A stretch of DNA of 64,000 bases from Paraphaeosphaeria minitans (Eukaryota; Ascomycota; Dothideomycetes; Pleosporales; Didymosphaeriaceae), in assembly GCA_015832175.1 (NCBI GenBank), contig WJXW01000013.1, forward strand, positions 1,364,001-1,428,000. The letters are read 5' to 3'. Positions 12,696 through 25,391 of this stretch are shown in pieces (position 1 is the first letter of the stretch; the number at the start of each line of letters is the position of its first letter). Made by a program: the position numbers and the translations under genes. A model generated the notes under the pieces. The model was given only the letters and a program-made list of their open reading frames with translations, was not told the DNA's origin and did no database searches.

Positions 12696-15600
12696 TATTA
12701 TATTCTTTACCTCTTTTTTATATACGCAGCTCTTTTCCCTTTAAAGGTTTAGACTAGGTTATCTATATTTTTAAAGTCTGACTCTAGAATTTAGGTGTCC
12801 TAAGTCTTATTATAGCCTTTCTAGTAGAGTAGGTATTACTTTTACCCCTTTTTTATTCGCTTAGCTAGGATTTTTTCTACTTCCTAGGCTTCTCCTCCTT
12901 TAGGTGTAACCTCTAGTAGCTAGGTGTTAATGTCTTCTACTTCTAGCCTTAGTTTCTATTATTTAAAAAGGGAAATGTAAAATACATTATAAATACAATA
13001 GTATAGTAGAAAGAGTAGGTAATATACCTACATTCTAACTGCGTCCTACACTTAAAAGGGCCTAATAAATTTTCCTAATAGCTTCTTACTTAGTTATTAA
13101 GACATGTATATATTCTTTGTGCTAAGTAGGACTAAGTCGCCTCTCTAGAATAACTCTTACTTATACTTCTTATTATAGTACTAGCTCTAATACTCTTGTG
13201 CTAAGTATAGGTACTCTATAAGTAATATACGTGCGCTGTGCATGCGTTTTACTCTCTTAACTATATCTAGTAGCTCCCCCTCTAGCCTACTGTCCACAGG
13301 AGACGTAGTAAGGATAGGGTGCTTACTATATACTATATAGAAAGGCGTTGTTTTTATTAAATTGTGGATAGAGTTGTTGTATGTAAATTAAGCTATTAGG
13401 AGCAGTTTAACCTACTTTGTTTATAGAGGTGTAATAAATATACAAAGGTATTATTTAAGCGTCTAATTCTAGCGCTCTATTTACCTATCTATTTAGGGGT
13501 GGAAAGTAGTGCTAAGCCTACGCTTTACCTATACTTAGTAGTATATTTCTGCCTAAAAAGCGGAGGTAAAAGTAGAGCCCCTATTAGATACAATACCTTT
13601 CTAAATACCAAACTTTAAAATAACCTCTTAGAAGTAGGCTTCTATAAATTCCTTTATATTCTATATTTTCTGTATAAGGATATAGATAGCTATCTTAGAG
13701 AAGTAGTATATAATTATAAAAATTATATTAAAAGCGTAGCTACCTTAATTCTTTACTAGTAGGAATCTAGTTATAAAGTCTAGTAAGACTTTCTTAAAGA
13801 TAACCCTTAGCGTTAGAAGAGGTAATAGCTAGCTATACTTACTATGCCTTAGAGCTTTACTCCTTTAGTAAATAGTATAAGTCCTTACGTACTTCTAAAC
13901 ATCTTAACCTATAAGAGACTAATAGTAGGTCCTCTTAATAGCCTTAAGCGTTCTACGTACGCTAAAGTAGCCTACTATATACGTATTATAGTGCTAGAAT
14001 AAAATCTCTTACCTAATTACTAGTTTATCTAGGATGTATAATCTACTATTATACCTTAGGACTTCTATTTTATGAAGGCGCTATACTTATGCCTTACTAC
14101 TACTTTAAGTGCTTCTCTTACGCCTTAAGCTAGTAATACGCTTAATAGTAAAAGCGTCCCTTTACTAAAGCTACTAAACTTTAGTAATAAGGTTAGACTC
14201 TTTTATTATAGGTTTACTACTAACTAGTACTCTAGCTAGTAAGCGTAGTACGTATAGTGTATATACTATAGCACTAGTAGTAGGAACCCTTATAGCTCTG
14301 TAAATATTAGTAATATATATCTTATATACGCCTAATAAGCTTAGCTTATTTGTAGATCTACTTACTTTACTATACTTAGTCCTCTACAGTATTTTATTCT
14401 ATAGAGTAGGCAATAAATAGGTTAGTAATAGGTTCTCCTATATATAATCTGCCCTTCGCAATAAATAGGTTAGTAATAGGTTCTCCTATATATAATCTGC
14501 CCTTCTTAATAGTCTATCTACTAGGTTTATTTTCCCTAGGCAGTGTTCCACTTTAAAATTAAAAGCTGCTAGATATATTGCCTATTATACTTATTATAGG
14601 TTTAGCTTCTGTACAGCGCGTATACTGCGTAAGTTATTATAGTTACTTAGTACTTAAATTATATGCTATGTGCTATCTAGATAATATCTCTATTACTTAA
14701 AGTAGTAGATAATAGTAAAGAGCTTAAGGTTATATACCTTATAATTTAGCTCTGCTGCTTAAAGTTTTCTTAATATAAAAGCGACTAGGTACTACTTCTA
14801 GTCCTTAAATAGCTGCGAAAGGATACCATATATTATAAAAGTAAATATATTAGTCTCTAATTAGATTAGTAGCATAGGGTTAAAGTAGCGTAAGATAAGC
14901 GCACTTAAGAAGCGCGTTTTAAGTATTTTAAAAGTATTATCAGCTTCTACTAACTATTAGAACACTTAGTTCTTCTTAAGTAGGTCTAAGAGAGGAGCGG
15001 TTTCTCGCGTATATGCCTTAATAAATCGCCTATAAAAGTTTATAAAGCCTAGAAATAACTAGAGCTCTTAAATACTAGTTAGTTACAGCTATTCTGTAAT
15101 AGTTACTATGCGCGTAGGATTAGCGCGGATTCCTTGCGTAGTTATAATAAAACTAAAGAAGTAGACTTCACCTAAGGCGAATATGCACTTAGTTAAATTA
15201 ACAAAAAGTTTAGCCTTACGTAGTAATTTAAGTATAGCGTAGACGGCACGCTAATAAAGCGTAAGATTCTTATTATAGGTATAGATAAGTATAGTATCTA
15301 GGTATATAACGTATATATAATCTAGGTGTAGTGCTAGTACCTTATTAATATATGCCTAAAAGCTCGTAAAGGTATTAGTTAAGGCAAATAGTATTATTAA
15401 GTATTTAAAGTGGCTGTAGCGAGTTTAAAATGTAGTTTTCTACTTGTTTCCTACCTAGATCTAAATTCTGTGGTAGGCGTTGCGAAGATTAAGGGTTGTA
15501 TAATAGTATACGCCTAATAGGCGGTTAAGCGTTTCTTTAACTAAGAGTAGTAGGTAACAATCCTTAATAGTAATTATATTAAGGCCCTAATAATCTATAT

Positions 15601-17555
15601 AAAGCCGCAGTGTACTATTTTTCTTAGGGACAAATAGAATTAGTGCTCTAGTTAGGCTAGTGCTATGCCTAATCTATCCTTTTTTTAAGGTATCTTCTAG
15701 CTACTCCTAAAGTACCTTAAGCTCCTACTCTAAGAGATTATAGAGTAGTCTATAAGGAGGTTCCTTTCCCTCTATAATAGGGATAGTATAATTAGACTCT
15801 TTAAAATTTAGTAAGGTAGACGCTGCTTTTTTATCAAATACGTTACTATATTTCTATAATATATTAGGAATGCGTAGTACTTACGCTATATATGCTTTGT
15901 TAATATGTACTAGGTGCTCTAAGCTTACACTAGTTGTCTATAAAACCCCTAAAAGAAATAAATCTAAGCTAGTATACTTTATGTTATCTTTAAAGTCCCT
16001 TATAGTAATAAGCTATATTAAAGCTATAGTATAGTCCTAGCGCTATGTTTGTAAGCCGTAATTAAGGTAGATATTACCTTTTTATAGAAAGGGGTTACTA
16101 AGTAGGAGAGGGATCCCTTCCTTATTAACGCTATAGATAGTGGTCTTTGTCCTACGCTCTACCCCTATATTGTCTATAATACACACCTAGAGCGTATAGG
16201 CAGTATAGGTACTTTACCTTTAGGCCCTAATCTATTCTAGTTTAGGGAGCTTAGCCCCTTTAATAGGCTTTAGATTTATTTTAATAGTAATAATCTAGCT
16301 AATTAGGTTAATATTAGCCTATAAGTTAAGAATTATTTAGAGTTCCCTCTCTAGACCTATATTTCTAGCTACGCTACACGTGCGCTTTATATCTAGTAAA
16401 ATATAAATTAGTAGGCGCCTTACTATACCTAAGTTATAGGTAAAGCTTAGCCTTTTCCTGTATAGTTTACTTATATAGGAATCTAGTTAGGATTACTACC
16501 TCTGTATTTATTAGTATAGTAGCTAGTTTTATAGCACTTATAGTAGGTAACACTTTTCTTATCTTAGGTCTTACTATTACCTTTAGATATTTAGCAGTTT
16601 AGCGTAGTATTTTTAGATTTCTTTAATACATAATATAGGCTTAACTCCTACGTTATAGGTATATAGCGTAGGTTTCGCTTAAGCGTAGAGCCTAAAGCGA
16701 TAAGGTCTTTCCTAGTTATAGGCACCTAATAGTAGTTAGTAATAGCCCTCTATAGCTTAGGTTTAAGCTTAGAGAAGAGGTGCTACACCATTTACTTCTT
16801 AGTGTAAAGTATAAGTTAATTTTTAAGAATATTAAGGTAGGTTATAAAGGAGTAAATAGTTTAGTCTTTTTACTATATTACTTAAGTATGCGCTGTAGCT
16901 ACTTCTAGACTATAATCTACTACATCTAAAAGTAAGTTAAGTATATACTACTTAAAGTACTTCTAGATAGGTATTTCTCCCTTAGCTTTAAAGGTGCGCT
17001 TATAGTATATATACTATAGTTCTTTTAGGTTGCCTATAAGGTACTATATTATCTAGATAACCTTATTTCTATCCTACACAAATTCTTATAGTAAGAGGTA
17101 AAAAGCCACCTTATAGGAATAAAAGAATTTATAATACTTTTTAAGCTTCTTGCCTCTGTATTTAGTAAGGTCTTTAGGTTAAAGTATACGCTTAACGTAT
17201 ATTACTATATGCGCTATAGGCGTGTCCTACTTATATATATTAGTAGATAGGGTTTTAATGTTCTTAGTAGCAGCTGCTACGCTAGGGGTTTAGCTTATAC
17301 TTTTAAGTTAGGAGATTTTATTTTTTAAAGCATAAAGTTAATATATAGCGTAAAGCTTATTATGCTTCTTTTTAGTAACTAGAATATGCTACTTAAGTGT
17401 TAAAAGTAGGCTTAAGTTGTGTATTACTACCTCTCCTCCTATATACTAGATAAAAGGGTCTTCGCTGCCTTTAGGGGCTTTAGGTAAAGTCTGCCCCCTA
17501 CTAGTGGCTTATATAACTCTAGGAGCTATCCTTAGACTGTCGTAGATAAAGTATT
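12696..17555 (-). pseudogene. Gypsy X gag-pol, copy A, dead
   Basis: Mirror of the better described copy B polyprotein. On the minus strand the Gag zinc knuckle lies near 16510-16556. The RT core near 15295-15325 reads YLDT, where an active enzyme needs YxDD. Integrase and chromodomain follow toward 12700. It is riddled with RIP-type stops. The gag end (16380-17429) is identical to copy F over 1050 bp, unlike the rest of the element. Confidence 0.8.
14411..14506. repeat. 48-bp tandem duplication inside copy A pol
   Basis: Two adjacent 48-bp units (14411-14458 and 14459-14506), starting CAATAAATAGG and ending CCCTTC, differ only at the final base. Copies B and F carry a single unit. The near-identity suggests the duplication arose after most RIP mutation. 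Confidence 0.85.
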
Positions 17556-17559
17556 ATTA

Positions 17560-17775
17560 TATAAAGTCTAGCTATAGGCAATAGTACTTGCTTTACACTA
17601 GGAAGAACAGTAAAAGGATAACTCTAGTAATATTAATAGAATAATACTTGTCTTGTGTTAAGTTAACGCGTGGTATACGTTTTGCGCAGCGAGCTTACTT
17701 AGCGTATAGACCCTCTATGAGGCCTTGGCGCTAGATACCACAACACCACAATAATATCGTGATCTACCCGTTATA
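17560..17775 (-). repeat. Family X copy A, 5' LTR
   Basis: 216 bp, aligned over its whole length with the other five X LTRs. It keeps runs such as CCACAACACCACAATAA with intact CpA, so it is less RIPed than the internal sequence. Its outer edge abuts family C sequence at AATTA. Confidence 0.88.
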
Positions 17776-18473
17776 TAATTAGGCCAGTTAGTATCTAGGT
17801 AATTAGGCCCTAGAACTAGGCTAGTGCGTTAGTAAGGCTAAAGGGCATTACAGTATACTTAAAATAGCTATATTTTATATAGAAAGCGGTTTTCCACTTA
17901 TCTCCTTTTATAATATAAACTTAATAGTACGCTTCTTTTAAGTTAAGCTTTATAAATATCTTAGCTTATTTTAGTTAGTCTAGAAATTTAGTAATTAGTA
18001 GGAGAGTTCTGTAATTTTTAATTATAATCTTATTAAGACCTTAATAATCTATATATAGGCGTAAGGTGCTATCTTTCTTCTTTGTAAAGAGTATAGGGGC
18101 ACTAGCTAGGGATTTTAAATAGCAAATCTACCCTCTAGCTAAATACTCCTTAATGTACTTCCTTAATGTCTCTAACTTAACTATAAAGAGGTTATATATA
18201 GGGTAATATAAAGGTACACTACCTTCTACTAAATTAATTTGTAAATTGTAGTTAGTATAAGTAGTAAGGTCCTTATAGTCCTTATTTAAGGCTATATTAG
18301 TAAGATTAAAGTAATAGGATAGCATCTCTACTATTCTATTCCTATTTACGCTAAATAGTGCTAGTACATCTATATTAGATACTATACACGCGTATATAGA
18401 GACATAAGGGTCTTATATAGTATAATTAAACTACTTAGCGTCTTCTACTATAATTTTTTAGTAGACTAGTACT
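17776..18473 (-). pseudogene. Gypsy C reverse transcriptase, N-terminal part
   Basis: The minus strand encodes the start of a Gypsy RT. A 65-codon open stretch (18325-18128) includes VPLYYPIYNL and LRKYIKEYLARG, matching the family pattern P.....PIY.LS..EL..L+.Y+.E.L..G. Downstream come a TKK(D) block and VMPFSLTNA (family MPFGLTNAP), ending at the AATTA next to copy A. It is completed by the RT half at 36283-36458 on the plus strand. D1 is inserted at its upstream edge, and the protease end continues at 25199. Confidence 0.8.
18469..18473. repeat. Target-site duplication of D1, left
   Basis: GTACT here is repeated exactly at 25194-25198, flanking D1. The perfect match defines the insertion and both element ends. 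Confidence 0.9.
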
Positions 18474-18929
18474 TGTTAGGATCTGGCCGCGCGCGAGCAG
18501 CGGGGCGCGAGCTTATTAGACCACTAGTCCGCCAGAGTCAGCTAACTAAGCAGTCAGATAACAGGTCTTAGGTCCCAAGGGTCCTAAGGACCGCACGGGC
18601 CTCGCCTATACAGGAACTCTAGGACGCGTGGGACTCGCCTACACGGGACTCTAGGACGTATAGAACTCTAGGACATATGGGACTCTAGGACGTATGGGAT
18701 TCTAGGACGTGTGGGACTACTTAGTATATAGGAACGCGAGAATGAGCTTCTTATACTTATGTTTAATCTATTTATTAATCTATTATTTAGATTCTAGTAG
18801 ACTAAATTATTAACTTATTACACTTCGCAAGATACTATTATATTAACAAGACCTTCTACTTTCTGTAAGTACTCCTGCCTAAGAACTAACCTTAACCCTT
18901 TAGGACTAGCTACCCTCTTAGATTTAACA
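18474..18929 (+). repeat. D1 5' LTR
   Basis: 456 bp, TGTTAGGATCTGG...GATTTAACA. It contains a tandem array at 18616-18715: five 17-bp units of the form ACTCTAGGACGTATGGG plus one 15-bp variant. Similar arrays occupy the same place in all four D LTRs. Confidence 0.92.
18616..18715. repeat. 17-bp tandem repeats within the D LTR
   Basis: The units start at 18616, 18633 (the 15-bp variant), 18648, 18665, 18682 and 18699. The core CTAGGACG with a variable dinucleotide is conserved. The array lies in the LTR region before the likely transcribed part, so it could be repeated promoter sites; that role is an inference. Equivalent arrays lie at about 24880-24979, 36609-36708 and 42905-43004. Confidence 0.85.
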
Positions 18930-21900
18930 TCTTAAACACCCTTAATATAAGTACTTTACAAACTCCTACCTCTTCTATAGCTTTAGGTGCTGCTAAGATT
19001 ACTCCTATAAAGGATAGCAGTAAGGTGCATAAACCTAATCTCTACTTTAGTAAACGATCTCAAACTAACGTCTAGATTCTCTAGTTAGACCTCTACTTCT
19101 TTAACTTAGATAAACCCCTTAAAGACAAAAAGAAGGTCATCTTCGCAGCAACATACATGTAAAGAGATATAGAATTATAGATCCATCCCTACTTTAAAAA
19201 GTACCTAGGAATAGACCACAATAATAATAACAATAATTACGTAAATAAGCACGCTAATGTAGTTAACATTATTAAAGATTATAACAACTTTAAAAAATAC
19301 CTTAAATAATTCTTTAGAATTACTAATAAAGACTCTATTACGAAAGCAAAGATTTAGACTATAACTTAGAAATAATTAGTAGCTAAGTATATAGCTAAGT
19401 TTCGCAGGTACGCTGTGTAACTCAACTAGGACAATAAATCTCTCTAGGACATGTACAAACAAGGACTTAAATAGAAACTACGTAAAGAACTCTTACGTAG
19501 TAGTGCACAAATTGCTAATCTTAAAGAACTATACAAGAAAACTATTAGAATTAATAGAGAATAGTTTTCACTGCAATAAGAGCTCTACCAAAACCCTAAG
19601 GCGATAAGCTTTAGACAACTAGTAAAAATAGTTTATAAGAACCCTGTTAGAATTGTCTAAAAGCAACAGCTAAGGAACTACTAGAGATACGAACTAATAG
19701 AAGATGTCTAGTTTAACTACATAGGCAAAGGAAAAGGAGGAAGGATAGGCCCTAAGCAGCCTAATAAACACGTCTCTAATAAAAGTTAATAATTAATAAC
19801 TAAGACCTGTAAATACTTTATATGTGGCAAACTAAGCCACATAGCCAGGAACTGCAGATTAAAGAACAAAGTCTATTAAACTAAGTTAAATATACTAACT
19901 ATTAAGGACTAAGAACCTAATAAGGAATAGGAAGTTGTTATAACGCTATTTAGTTACTAACGCGTTACACTAGAGCAAAGTAAGCAATTAGGTTTACCTA
20001 ACTTACAACTATACAAAGATCCAGAAGACAACTCCAACGTATACCACGACGCAGAAGACGTAGAAGAGATACCAAGATCTCCTACTTCTTACCCACAAAG
20101 TAGGCGGGAAGAAGACAACCCTATGTCACCTAAGTATAAACTAAATATTTAGGACTACATAGAACCCCACTAGGCACCAAAAGGAATATAACCCTACAAA
20201 AATAAGAAGTTAGACTACGTACTAAAGTACTACCTAGACCACTAAAATCCTACACACTAATTCTGTATATGGACGCATTGCGAAGAACCAATATACACAC
20301 AACACAAGATAGAGAAAGAGGAGAATAAGAAATAACCTAGAAAGAAACTGCGCTATAGATAGGTGTAGATAGACTACCCTATCGCAGCTTGCGACAAACA
20401 CCTCTAGAACAAATAATAAGTAAAATACTTTCCTTACCTCACGCTAAAGGGTAATAAATGCTACAACATACTTATTAACAAAGACTATATATAACTGTAC
20501 TAGTACACGTGCCTAAACTAAGACTGCGAATACTACTATATAGCCAAACGTTTAGACAGCTTTGCAAACTGCCCTACGTAAGAAGTAATAACAGAGCTAC
20601 TAATTTAACTAGTACATAGGAACAGTAAAGACTGCGGAAGGAAAAACAGAAGAACATCCTTGCGGGAAGAAGAAGAAGAAGACAATCTACATAAGCTACG
20701 TACTTAAGAATAACAATAGAAGCAGATGCTTAGAAACGCATACTAGGCACTAGAACTCAACTACAACCTACATGAACAGATGTCTTTTTTAGGCCTAAAC
20801 TTAAATAAGAAAACGCCTTTATTAAATTAAATGCCACAGCAAGTATAGTATTAGTTAAGCTACTAGTATAGCTTAAAGGAATACAGGCTTAAGCTCTTAT
20901 AGACTTAGGAGCAGGAAGGAACTTTATATCTTATTAGATAGTAAGATGAGTAGGACTTATAATATTAGAAAAAAAAGTACCCTATATTGTCTATATCGCG
21001 AATGGATCCCTAATGCCTAAGACACCTTAAATATACTAGGAGGTTACTACCACAATAACAGTCTAAGGATATAGAGAGGAACTTACCTTAGATATCTTAC
21101 TAGGATCCAAGCATGAGTTAGTTTTAGGATTACCTTAGTTAATAATACACAACCCGCAGATTAACTAGGGTACAAAGAAAATATTATTTAAACGCTGTAA
21201 TTGTGCATTATAAGCAAAGCCTACGCATTAACTAAAAATAATAGTAGATAAGAGAGTTATTAATAATATAATACTGTAATAGACAGTTGAAAAACAGAAG
21301 CACACCTTAGTAGACGCTGGTAGGAACCACTAGGTTAAGAAGCGCGAGAAGGAGGACAATAGTACACCCCTTACCTTACTAAGAGAGTACAGGAAATGGA
21401 CGCATATGTTCACAGAAAAGGAAGGAAAAGTAAACCTACTAGAATATTAACCCTGGGATCTTACGATAGACCTAGAAGAAGGAAAGACGCCACCCTTTAG
21501 ACTACTATATAGTAAGACAGAAGAAGAACTCCTTAAAGAACGTAATTTTATTAAGATAAACCTTAAGAAAGAATATATATAACTATTAAAGTTACCTGCA
21601 GTAAGCCCTTTTATGTTTGTTAAGAAAAAGGATAGATTAGACAGACTATGCGTTGACTACTAATAACTTAATAACATAATAATAAAGAACTAATATCTAC
21701 TACTAAATATTATAGAGTTACAAGATTAACTATCTTAAGCCAAGATATTCACAATAATAGATCTAAGAGACGGTTACCACCTTATACAAATTAAGAAAGG
21801 TAAAGAATAGAAAACAGCGTTTTAATTACGCTACAGACTATTTAAATACAAGGTTATACCTTTTAGACTTACAAACGCACCAGCAGCTTTTATAGCACTT

Positions 21901-24180
21901 ATTAACAACGTACTCTGTAAACATCTAGACATATTTGTTATTGCGTATATGGACGATATCCTCGTCTTTTCTAAAAACAAATTAGACTACACCAAGCATG
22001 TATAGACAGTACTAGAAGCACTGGACAAAGCATGCCTTTGCATTAAACTTAAGAAATGCAAGTTTAATATTAAATAACTTGAATTCCTAGGACACATTAT
22101 TACCACAGAAGGAATTAAGATAGCACTAAGTAAAGTTGAATACATTAAGAACTAGCCAATACTAAAGACAGCTAAGAATATCTAAGAATTCTTAGAATTC
22201 TGTAGATTTAACTAACAATTTATTTAAGATTACGTAAAGGTCACAATACCTTTAACAAATCTTATAAAGAAGGACATACCCTTTAAATAGATAGACAAGT
22301 GCGGAATATCATTCCAACTCCTCAAGACAGTATATACTATAGAACCTGTCCTTATTTATTTTAGAAGTAATAAACTACTGCGCTTTAAAACAGACGCTAG
22401 CGATCTTGCGCTAGGCGCCTACGCTAAATAAGAACGTAACAGCAAATAGCACCTAATTACCTATTACTTATGCAAATTTAATAACGCTGAAACACAATAC
22501 AATGTACACAACAAAGAACTCTACGCTATTATTAAAGCTTTAAAGCACTAGAGGATTTATGCGCTTAGTTACTTAACACTAGAAATCTACACAGATTATA
22601 AGAACCTTTTAAGGTTCACAATAACAAAAGAACTTACGCCACAATAACAAAGATAGTCGCAGACTACTAGGCAGTACAAGTTCAAAATTATCTATATAGC
22701 TAGAAAAGAAAATGGTAGAGCAGACGCTCTTAGCCAATAAAGTGATCTAGTAGGAGAAAAGGCAAAAACCTTCTCCGCAATCCTTTGCAAAGCCAAAGAT
22801 AGATCTCTAGAACTAATAGTAGAACTAAACTAACTTTTAGTAATTAACCAAGAAGTTCCAGAACATCTACAGACCAAGATTATCTAATAATACCACGATA
22901 ACCCTATGTACGGACACCTAGGCATCACAAAAACAATAGAACTTATCTAAAGAAATTACACCTTTAAAGGAATTAAGGAAGCTGTAATAACTTACATTTA
23001 CAAATGTGTAGAATGCTAGAGAAACAAACATAGTATATATCTTAAATATAGAGAGATGTAAGTAATTAGAATACTAACAGCACTATAGGAAGATATTGCT
23101 ATAGATTTTGTCACAGGAATTCTAAACTCTAAGGATCTAATAATAGGAATTAAATACGACAGTATACTAGTAGTAGTCTGCTAACTAACTAAGTATGTTG
23201 AGCTCATTCCATGCCTTAAAAGAATAACAGCAAAAGAACTCGCTTTTTTTATCCTAGACTAACTAATTAGACACCACAGAATCCCGAAAACAATTATTAG
23301 TAATAGAGACAAGCTCTTCACGTTAAATTATTAGACAACGCTTATAGCACTGCTTAGAACAAAACAAAAATTATTAACGGCTTACCATCTACAAACGGAC
23401 GGACAGACAGAACGTACGAACTAAAGTATAGAAACGTACCTACGCATCTACTGCAATAGTTCGAAGAATAACTAGGTTTTATTACTACCTATAGCACAGT
23501 TAGCCTATAATAACAAAGTATTAGCAGCATTAGGACATACACTATTCTATACAAACCACAGAAGACACCTATATCTCTTTAACTAATAATTTCCTACAAC
23601 AATTAAAGTAAAAGAAGCTATAGATATAGTAAAAAATATAAAGAAAATACACTAACAACTCTAAGAGAATCTTGAGAAAGCTTAGCAGCAATTAATTTTA
23701 TATTAAAACTAAAAACAAAAAATAGCACCTTAGCTAAAGAAGGGGGATAAAGCATATCTGCTTATAAAGAACCTTTAAACTTAGAAAAAGAAACACAAGA
23801 AACTAGATTATATTAAGGTTAGACCATTTTACATTTCTAAGCAAATATTACTAGTAAACTATAAGTTGGAACTACCGCCAGATGCAAAGATACACCTAGT
23901 ATTCCACGTATTACTACTGGAATCAGCAGACCCTAATACACCAGTTGAAACCACCTTCTACTACCAGACTAAGGAAGAAAATGAATTTAAGGTCAAAAGA
24001 ATTCTAGAATATAATTAGCATAACAACACGTATCTTGTTAAGTGGAAAGGTTACCCACATAGCGAAAACACCTAGGAACTAAAAAACAATCTAGGAAACT
24101 GTTAGCAAAAGATTAAGGAATTCTACTAGAAACAACTAGGACGCACCTAGGAATCACTACTAGCATGAGGGCTAGCCTAT
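18930..24180 (+). pseudogene. Gypsy D gag-pol, copy D1, RIP-inactivated
   Basis: Gag-pol of a chromodomain-bearing Gypsy element. In order: Gag with a zinc knuckle at 19814-19855 (one Cys changed to Tyr, then C...H....C); aspartic protease site reading LIDLGAGRNFIS near 20893; RT about 21580-22080 with an intact catalytic box YMDD at 21946-21957; RNase H 22370-22740 including TDASDLALGAY; integrase 22870-23560 with an HHCC remnant and a DDE core starting near 23100; chromodomain 23985-24120 with YLVKWKGYPHSENT. Chromodomains in this class target heterochromatin. In-frame stops, nearly all TAG/TAA, block translation. It is the best preserved pol in the window. Confidence 0.88.
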
Positions 24181-24229
24181 AAAACAGACCAGTTAATTAC
24201 CTTAGCGCCTAATAGCGCGTTAGGATTTA

Positions 24230-24680
24230 TTAACGTAGCGGCCTACGCTAACTCCTTCTACGCCTTAAGCGCTTCTAACTTGTTTATAGTACTTATACTA
24301 TAATTAAACAACTCTTATTCTTTCTAACATAATTTCTTTTACTAATTACGTAAGCGCGCTATCTTCTCTCGCGCCTAATAGGCGTAAAAGAGAGCTACTT
24401 TAGCTAGCTCTTCCTTAACACAAAGCTTTGCCTCCTCTTTAGCCTCTAACTTTTCTAACCTCTCTATTTTAGCATCTATTTTTAAATAATCTAGTAAGGG
24501 GATCTCCTTAGGCTCGCACTTCTAGTTTCCCTATCTAACGCAGTTAGTACATTAAGAGTGTAAAGAAGAAAGACAATAAGTATATTTCTTCTTAGCGCAG
24601 TACAAATAGGTAACTATTGCAGAAACGTAGTCTTTCTTAAGATAATTAGCTTAACTGTGGTGATATTAGATAGAATAAGA
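24230..24680 (-). pseudogene. Antisense Cys-rich coiled-coil ORF of Gypsy D, copy D1
   Basis: On the strand opposite to pol, between the chromodomain and the 3' LTR. The minus strand reads a Cys-rich block (YLYCAKKKYTYC, a gap, CTNCVR.GN.KCEP) followed by a Lys/Glu-rich helix (DAKIERLEKLEAKEEAK..VKEEL), which looks like a coiled coil. Stops fall where Gln codons are expected. The arrangement C..C...C..C plus coiled coil resembles a small zinc-binding regulatory or nucleic-acid-binding protein. I do not recognise a named family. The ends are approximate. D2 has the same frame with more RIP damage. Confidence 0.55.
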
Positions 24681-24737
24681 TAATAACTTCGTAGGTAGTT
24701 AACTTATAAGGATATTAAGCTTAAAGGGGGAGGATAA

Positions 24738-25193
24738 TATTAGGATCTAGCCACGCGTAAGCAGTAGGGCACAAGCTTATTAGACTACTAGTCTACTAGA
24801 GTTAGCTAACTAAGCAGTTAGATAATAGGTTATAGGTTCTAAGGGTCCTAAGGACCGCACAGGCCTCGCCTATACAGGAACTCTAGGACGCGTGGGACTC
24901 GCCCACACAGGACTCTAGGACGTATGGGACTCTAGGACGTATGGGACTCTAGGACGTATAGGATTCTGGAACGTGTGGGACTACTTAGTATATAGGAACG
25001 CGAGAATGAGCTTTTTATACTTATATTTAATCTGTTTATTAATCTATTGTTTAGATTCTAGTAGACTAAATTGTTAACGTGTTACACTTTACAAAATACT
25101 ATTGTATTAACAAGACCTTCCACCTTCCGTAAGTACTCCTGCCTGAGAACCAACCTTAACCCTTTAGGACTAGCTACCCTCTTGGATTTAATA
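24738..25193 (+). repeat. D1 3' LTR
   Basis: 456 bp, same length as the 5' LTR. It differs from it mainly by transitions. It is followed at once by the GTACT duplication (25194-25198). Confidence 0.92.
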
Positions 25194-25198
25194 GTACT

Positions 25199-25391
25199 TC
25201 CCTAGTATCGCGTCTCTAAAATAGTATATATTAAGTTACAACGTTTACTTTTAGGTTTACTTAATTAAACTAGGGTAAACCTAGAAAGATATTATAAGCT
25301 GTAAGGTTAGTAACTATATAGGGTACCTCCTATTATTACTTTCGCCTATATAAGTCCTTAAGTTCTATTAATAGCACTATTATGCCATAAA
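25199..25391 (-). pseudogene. Gypsy C protease/RT linker fragment
   Basis: A short piece of element C between D1 and element E, in minus orientation. It continues the C sequence upstream of the RT at 17776-18473 once D1 is removed. No catalytic residue can be named. Confidence 0.55.

Larger units (their letters stand above)
11204..17775 (-). mobile_element. Gypsy LTR retrotransposon family X, copy A
   Basis: Minus-strand Ty3/Gypsy element of 6572 bp with 216-bp LTRs at both ends. It differs in length from copies B and F (6524 bp each) by exactly one 48-bp tandem duplication (14411-14506). On its minus-strand 5' side it abuts the family C RT sequence at AATTA (17776-17780 on plus reads TAATT). 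The opposite flank is AGACT (11199-11203), so it has no target-site duplication. The missing match is explained if A is a recombinant X copy at an inversion junction (see findings). Confidence 0.88.
18474..25193 (+). mobile_element. Gypsy LTR retrotransposon family D, copy D1
   Basis: Complete 6720-bp Ty3/Gypsy element with two 456-bp LTRs, a polypurine tract (AAAGGGGGAGGATAA) before the 3' LTR, and GTACT duplications. It is inserted in the minus-oriented half of element C. Many CpA sites are retained compared with D2, so it is the less mutated D copy. Pol is nevertheless broken by frequent TAG/TAA. Confidence 0.93.
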
